The notes beneath the pieces were generated by a model that searched no databases, was not told the DNA's origin, and saw only the letters and a list, made by a program, of their open reading frames with translations. From contig NZ_AUCV01000005.1 in the NCBI RefSeq assembly GCF_000429945.1, forward strand, positions 145,553 through 209,552: a stretch of DNA of 64,000 nt. The letters are read 5' to 3'. This document shows, one piece after another, positions 63,476-64,000 of this stretch; position 1 is the first letter of the stretch; each line of letters opens with the position of its first letter. Both the position numbers and the translations under genes were made by a program. This stretch comes from Desulfogranum japonicum DSM 18378. GTDB lineage: Bacteria; Desulfobacterota; Desulfobulbia; Desulfobulbales; Desulfobulbaceae.

Positions 63476-64000
63476 TTAAAAATCCAGCGGACTCTTGGCT
63501 TCTTTCAAAGTTCGACCACGAACTGTATGGGTATAGATCATCGTAGTCCTCACATTTGAATGACCCAACAGTTTCTGGATAGTACGGATATCATAATTGG
63601 CCTGTAAGAGATGACTGGCAAAGCTATGGCGGAAGGTGTGAGCCGTAACCCTTTTGGGTACTTTTGTTTTTTGTACTGCTTTGCGAATCGCCTTCTGCAC
63701 CAAGGAAGGGTGGACATGGTTACGCCTCAATTCATCGCTGTCTTTGACCTGGGTCAGATTTTGGGCAGGGAACATCCATTGCCAGATCAACTCCCTGGCC
63801 GCGTTTTTATACTTAACCTCAAGGGCATCAAACAGAAAAACCCCGTTGTAATTCGCTTCTATGTCCTGCTGGTATTGCTCCCCCACGCTGGTCATTTGTT
63901 CCTTCAACTCCGGAACCAATATTTCGGGAATGGGTACCGTTCTATCTTTTTGTCCCTTGCCATCATGTATAGTCAACACCCCAGCGCTGAAATTAAAGCA
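63476..64000 (-). CDS. intI: Integron-type tyrosine recombinase (IntI-like), N-terminus beyond window
   Basis: The C-terminal part of a tyrosine recombinase that runs off the right edge; the frame is open to 64000 ([19 protein letters not shown]). The second-half catalytic residues are visible: HTFRH (His-x-x-Arg), LGHSN (His) and the tyrosine in [15 protein letters not shown]...[18 protein letters not shown] corresponds to the additional IntI-specific region, and the end AKSPLDF fits IntI. Integron integrases recombine attI and attC sites to insert gene cassettes. In most integrons the cassettes lie on the 5' side of intI, which here is beyond the right edge. Confidence 0.82.
   Translation of the reverse strand, partial: CFNFSAGVLTIHDGKGQKDRTVPIPEILVPELKEQMTSVGEQYQQDIEANYNGVFLFDALEVKYKNAARELIWQWMFPAQNLTQVKDSDELRRNHVHPSLVQKAIRKAVQKTKVPKRVTAHTFRHSFASHLLQANYDIRTIQKLLGHSNVRTTMIYTHTVRGRTLKEAKSPLDF

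Overview
The window looks like chromosomal DNA of a Gram-negative, moderate-GC anaerobe, most likely a deltaproteobacterium of the Desulfobulbales/Desulfocapsaceae type. This rests on gene content only: SecD and BamD (Gram-negative envelope), F0 genes atpZ-atpI-atpB-atpE standing apart from F1, a DsrE-family sulfur protein, a TRAP transporter, cache-type chemoreceptors and a large dCache-PAS histidine kinase. No rRNA or tRNA was seen, so the placement is inference.

Layout. 1-5 kb: secD (cut by the left edge), larB, a two-gene APH-like/P-loop kinase pair, bamD. 5.8-12 kb: trxA, hemL, the F0 operon with a clear terminator, a nucleoside phosphorylase coupled to rimO, and an HU/IHF gene. 12-18.6 kb: a long leftward run (cbpA, cbpM, rmuC, a glycine-zipper lipoprotein, yjbQ, a small unknown, ubiD, rluB). 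18.8-23.3 kb: aroK-glgA-unknown, then gapA. 23.4-36 kb: two small genes below usual ORF cut-offs, alpha-carbonic anhydrase, YheT hydrolase, SLC13 permease, CDF transporter, DsrE protein, an esterase plus iron alcohol dehydrogenase pair, a DUF2971 protein, a PfkB kinase and a thioredoxin-like protein. 36-44.4 kb: an RG-rich cysteine protein with a MarR regulator, a broken chemoreceptor, a truncated GGDEF protein, a hybrid kinase and a periplasmic binding protein. 44.6-53.6 kb: a catabolic block (two FAD oxidoreductases, FGGY kinase, DeoR regulator, then a TRAP transporter). 53.7-57.8 kb: ZntB-like transporter and the desuccinylase/RimK/zinc-protease cluster. 58-64 kb: an accessory-looking zone with two IS remnants, a frameshifted histidine kinase, a PAS-GGDEF protein and an integron-type integrase running off the right edge.

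Main non-gene discoveries. (1) A family of intergenic elements, 159 bp when full length, in five copies (21991, 24790, 34491, 35746, 37049), with imperfect terminal inverted repeats of the form GTAACTGCTC/GAGTAGTTAC and internal palindromes. (2) A 212-bp MITE-like element (38965-39176) with long terminal inverted repeats and a perfect 9-bp target duplication inside a chemoreceptor gene; removing the element plus one target copy restores one 674-codon frame. The same terminal sequence recurs at 63121-63135 beside a transposase-like fragment, a possible parent. (3) A near-identical promoter/operator module (TTGACTGTTCRGTCA followed by conserved spacing) precedes both the FAD oxidoreductase/kinase operon (44615) and the TRAP transporter (50231), suggesting one regulon for uptake and catabolism of an unidentified polyol- or hydroxyacid-like substrate.
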